Part shown: piece by piece, positions 5,268-6,876 of the stretch
Layout of the letters: each line of letters starts with the position of its first letter
Numbering within the stretch: the first letter of the stretch is position 1
DNA from: Deltaproteobacteria bacterium
GTDB lineage: Bacteria; Myxococcota_A; UBA9160; UBA4427
Length of the DNA stretch: 6,876 nucleotides
Assembly: GCA_011051925.1 (NCBI GenBank)
Contig: DRKE01000137.1
Span: forward strand, 1 to 6,876
Direction of reading: 5' to 3'
Made by a program: the position numbers and the translations under genes
Notes under the pieces: generated by a model
Databases searched by the model: none
Seen by the model: the letters and a program-made list of their open reading frames with translations, nothing else
Told to the model about the DNA's origin: nothing

Positions 5268-6521
5268 TTGACCTGCCGCCAGCTCGTATCGCTGTGGATG
5301 ATCGCCTGCGCGGCCTCGGGCTGCGGCATCACGGTCACCTGGCGAGCGCCGGATACGCCGACCCCCCAGAACGCCTGGAGCATCCTCGTCACCCCGTCGG
5401 TCGAGGAACTCTCCCGACATCTGCAGAGGGTGGGCATCCCGGACATCCCGATGCGGACGCATGTCAGGCCTTGCTGTGCCTTCGGACACGGCCTCAAGGC
5501 TCGGCTGGGAGCGCTTCCGATTCCCGGACTCCGCATCGGCAACATCAAGCTCATCGACGAGATCGGCCCCCATCGCTACGACAGCGGCCTCCTGATGGTG
5601 GGCGACGATCAGGGCCAGGGCGGCCTTTTCAGTGATGAACACAACGGGCTGGTCTTCACCTGCCGCGGCGGCTTCATCGACACGGCGCACGTCCGGGACC
5701 ATGCTGATTGGACGATCTTCCTTGCCGCCCGGCTCTTTCCGCACCTCGAGACCGGGATCACGCTGGAGCTGCCGAACGAAGGAGGGCGTCGACGGATCGC
5801 CGTCCGCCCTGTCGACCCCACGCTTCTGGCGAGTCATGAACGCGTGGCGCTGGCGCTTTCGATCGCGGGCTGGCTCTCTTTCCAACTCTCGGTCTGGCAC
5901 GAGATCGCCACCTGGTACGGATGGTCCTGGTCCCCCAGCTTCCCGGAAAAGGACTCCGCTTTCTCGCCGGAGGATCTCTACTCGAATCTCGTGGGCATCA
6001 AGATCGCGACGGCCATCGCACTCGAACGTTCTGCCCGCTCGGCGTCGCTCTACGACCGAAGCGTCGATGCCTGGATGCGGGAGGTCGTTCGGGCCCTGGG
6101 CCCGACCTCGAAAGCGACGGCTCTCGAAGCGATGGACGCCCTCGACGGCGTGTGGTGGAATTCCCGAACGCGTCTGCCCGATCCCGCCGCCATCTTGCGA
6201 CGTAATTTCTCGACCGGGCCCACGATCACGCCGTGGCTGGTCCCCGAAAGTCTCCAGTCGGACCCGTTGAGAGCGGATCTCGCGAAGGAATGCGGCGGAC
6301 AACCCGTCCCACTCCCCCTTCCGAACGTCACGTCGTTTTCGGGCGTGGAGATCGCGACCATCGCTCGTCTCGAAATCGAACTCGACGGCGGTCTCGCGCA
6401 TGAACTCCCCCTCTCCGCATTCGGCGCGAAACTCGATCAGAGCGACTTCCTGCAGATCGTGGCCGTGATCGAGAAGGAGAATCGGGAGCTCTTCGGGCCC
6501 CACGCGAATCGGCCGGATTGA
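5268..6521 (+). CDS. DUF4056 domain lipoprotein
   Basis: This 417-residue protein resembles DUF4056 family proteins, whose biochemical role I do not know. Starting at TTG 5268 gives a short lipoprotein signal: Arg4, hydrophobic LVSLWMIACA, then lipobox Ala16-Ser-Gly-Cys19, predicting a lipid-anchored periplasmic or outer-membrane protein. A purine-rich AAAGAGAAG lies just upstream. Conserved-looking blocks are RPCCAFGHGLKARLG (67-81), PIPGLRIGN, GLVFTCRGGFIDTAHVRDHADW (split across 127-148), LSFQLSVWHEIATWYGWS (203-220), and FSPEDLYSNLVGIKIA (232-247). H141-x3-H145 and H211-E212 could form a metal or catalytic site, but the second block is not a complete HExxH motif. It is transcribed toward two minus-strand tRNA genes. 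Family assignment is fairly firm, function unknown. Confidence 0.82.
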   Translation: MTCRQLVSLWMIACAASGCGITVTWRAPDTPTPQNAWSILVTPSVEELSRHLQRVGIPDIPMRTHVRPCCAFGHGLKARLGALPIPGLRIGNIKLIDEIGPHRYDSGLLMVGDDQGQGGLFSDEHNGLVFTCRGGFIDTAHVRDHADWTIFLAARLFPHLETGITLELPNEGGRRRIAVRPVDPTLLASHERVALALSIAGWLSFQLSVWHEIATWYGWSWSPSFPEKDSAFSPEDLYSNLVGIKIATAIALERSARSASLYDRSVDAWMREVVRALGPTSKATALEAMDALDGVWWNSRTRLPDPAAILRRNFSTGPTITPWLVPESLQSDPLRADLAKECGGQPVPLPLPNVTSFSGVEIATIARLEIELDGGLAHELPLSAFGAKLDQSDFLQIVAVIEKENRELFGPHANRPD

Positions 6522-6546
6522 TCAGCCGTCGTCGGGCTCGAGAAAG

Positions 6547-6589
6547 TGTTAACCATGTCCCCGGAATGATCTGTAGACCATCTCTCCGG
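6547..6589. repeat. Tandem 25-bp-spaced repeat resembling an IS end
   Basis: TGTTAACCATGTCCCCGG (6547-6564) and TGTAGACCATCTCTCCGG (6572-6589) match at 14 of 18 positions and start 25 bp apart. Tandem sites of the form TGTnnACCATnTCnCCGG are reminiscent of the terminal transposase-binding repeats of integrase-type insertion sequences (IS481/IS21/IS3-like). No transposase gene or opposite end is present in the window, so this would be a solo or truncated end. The IS family is recalled from general pattern and is uncertain. Confidence 0.45.
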
Positions 6590-6607
6590 TATGGACCCCG
6601 GCAGGAA

Positions 6608-6684
6608 TGGCGCGCCCGGCACGACTCGAACGTGCGACCCTCGGCTCCGCAAGCCGATGCTCTATCCAACTGAGCTACGGGCGC
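6608..6684 (-). tRNA. tRNA-Arg (anticodon GCG)
   Basis: This is a complete 77-nt cloverleaf. The acceptor stem GCGCCCG/CGGGCGC is perfect, followed by T8-A9, the D arm GCTC...GAGC, and the anticodon arm TCGGC-TTGCGGA-GCCGA. That loop gives anticodon GCG, reading CGC and CGU. The T arm is GCACG-TTCGAGT-CGTGC, with discriminator G and an encoded CCA (6610-6608). Most bacteria decode these codons with a tRNA-Arg carrying A34 (modified to inosine), so G34 is notable. It lies 131 bp downstream of tRNA-Ser on the same strand. Confidence 0.95.
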
Positions 6685-6699
6685 GCAGGATTCCTGCGC
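6683..6699. repeat. Near-palindrome at the tRNA-Arg 5' boundary
   Basis: GCGCAGGA (6683-6690), a central T, and TCCTGCGC (6692-6699) form a perfect dyad overlapping the first two bases of tRNA-Arg. In addition ATTCCTGC (6690-6697) is the exact complement of GCAGGAAT (6601-6608) at the tRNA 3' end, so the precursor could form a leader-trailer helix stacked near the acceptor stem. Both are seen directly; a processing role is inference. Confidence 0.45.
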
Positions 6700-6815
6700 A
6701 TCGGGCTCGAACCGGAATCCGAACCCTCGCGTCGGTATGGACTCGCGGAAACCGGCGGTCGATCTCCGTCTTCCCCGGCGAATCCACTCGCGTGCATCCA
6801 TCCGACGCATGAACC

Positions 6816-6876
6816 TGGCGGAGAGAGTGGGATTCGAACCCACGGTAGGTTGCCCTACACACGCTTTCCAAGCGTG
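6816..6876 (-). tRNA. tRNA-Ser (anticodon GGA), partial
   Basis: The 3' part of a class II tRNA runs off the window's right edge. Visible are the anticodon arm CACGC-TTGGAAA-GCGTG with anticodon GGA (reads UCC/UCU), a long variable arm with GTAGG/CCTAC pairing that is diagnostic for Ser/Leu/Tyr tRNAs, and the T arm GTGGG-TTCGAAT-CCCAC. The 3' acceptor strand TCTCTCC, discriminator G and encoded CCA (6818-6816) complete it. The 5' acceptor strand and D arm lie outside. Confidence 0.93.

Noticed and set aside
5115..6503. Long minus-strand open frame opposite the DUF4056 gene
   Set aside because: Highly charged Arg/Asp/Gly-rich shadow; the plus strand encodes the recognised domain.
6328..6871. 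Open frames through the tRNA genes, reading like APVAQLDRASACGAE and GTTRTCDPRLRKP
   Set aside because: These are well-known spurious translations of tRNA genes on either strand, not proteins.
1..6876. CRISPR array or rRNA
   Set aside because: No regularly spaced palindromic repeat series and no rRNA signature sequence is visible.

Overview
This is a GC-rich bacterial chromosomal window with dense short genes on both strands. A PEP-CTERM (exosortase-sorted) protein, a DUF4056 lipoprotein, a YcaQ-type DNA glycosylase and GC-rich codon use suggest an uncultured Gram-negative bacterium, perhaps of the myxobacterial/deltaproteobacterial kind. That placement is inference; no taxonomic marker gene is present.

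Layout, left to right. (1) 1-129 is an upstream region with a 21-bp-phased direct repeat and a hairpin, followed by a secreted PEP-CTERM protein (136-816, +). (2) It meets a leftward pair head-on, with stop codons overlapping inside one CTAG: a YcaQ/AlkX-like glycosylase (1669-2880, -) followed 25 bp later by a sulfotransferase-like protein (813-1643, -). (3) A divergent region (2881-3125) holds a clear MerR-family promoter/operator driving a three-gene cassette. The cassette encodes a MerR-like regulator that has lost many signature residues (3126-3521), a MerC-like membrane protein (3527-3943) and a small Cys-rich thioredoxin-fold protein (3965-4222). (4) A leftward VapBC-type toxin-antitoxin pair follows (4325-5007); the toxin apparently starts at a CTG overlapping the antitoxin stop. 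(5) A DUF4056 lipoprotein (5268-6521, +) comes next, probably starting at TTG. (6) The right edge carries two tRNA genes on the minus strand, tRNA-Arg(GCG) and a partial tRNA-Ser(GGA). A tandem repeat resembling an insertion-sequence end lies just past the 3' end of tRNA-Arg.

Functional reading. The mer-like cassette is the most coherent system: an operator, a regulator, a membrane protein with a Cys-x-x-Cys in its first membrane segment, and a soluble redox or metal-binding partner. No mercuric reductase (merA) is in the window. The regulator has lost two of the three cysteines expected in its metal site and several DNA-binding-domain residues, while the operator still looks intact. The cassette, the toxin-antitoxin pair and the IS-like repeat beside tRNA genes together suggest an accessory region assembled by transfer.
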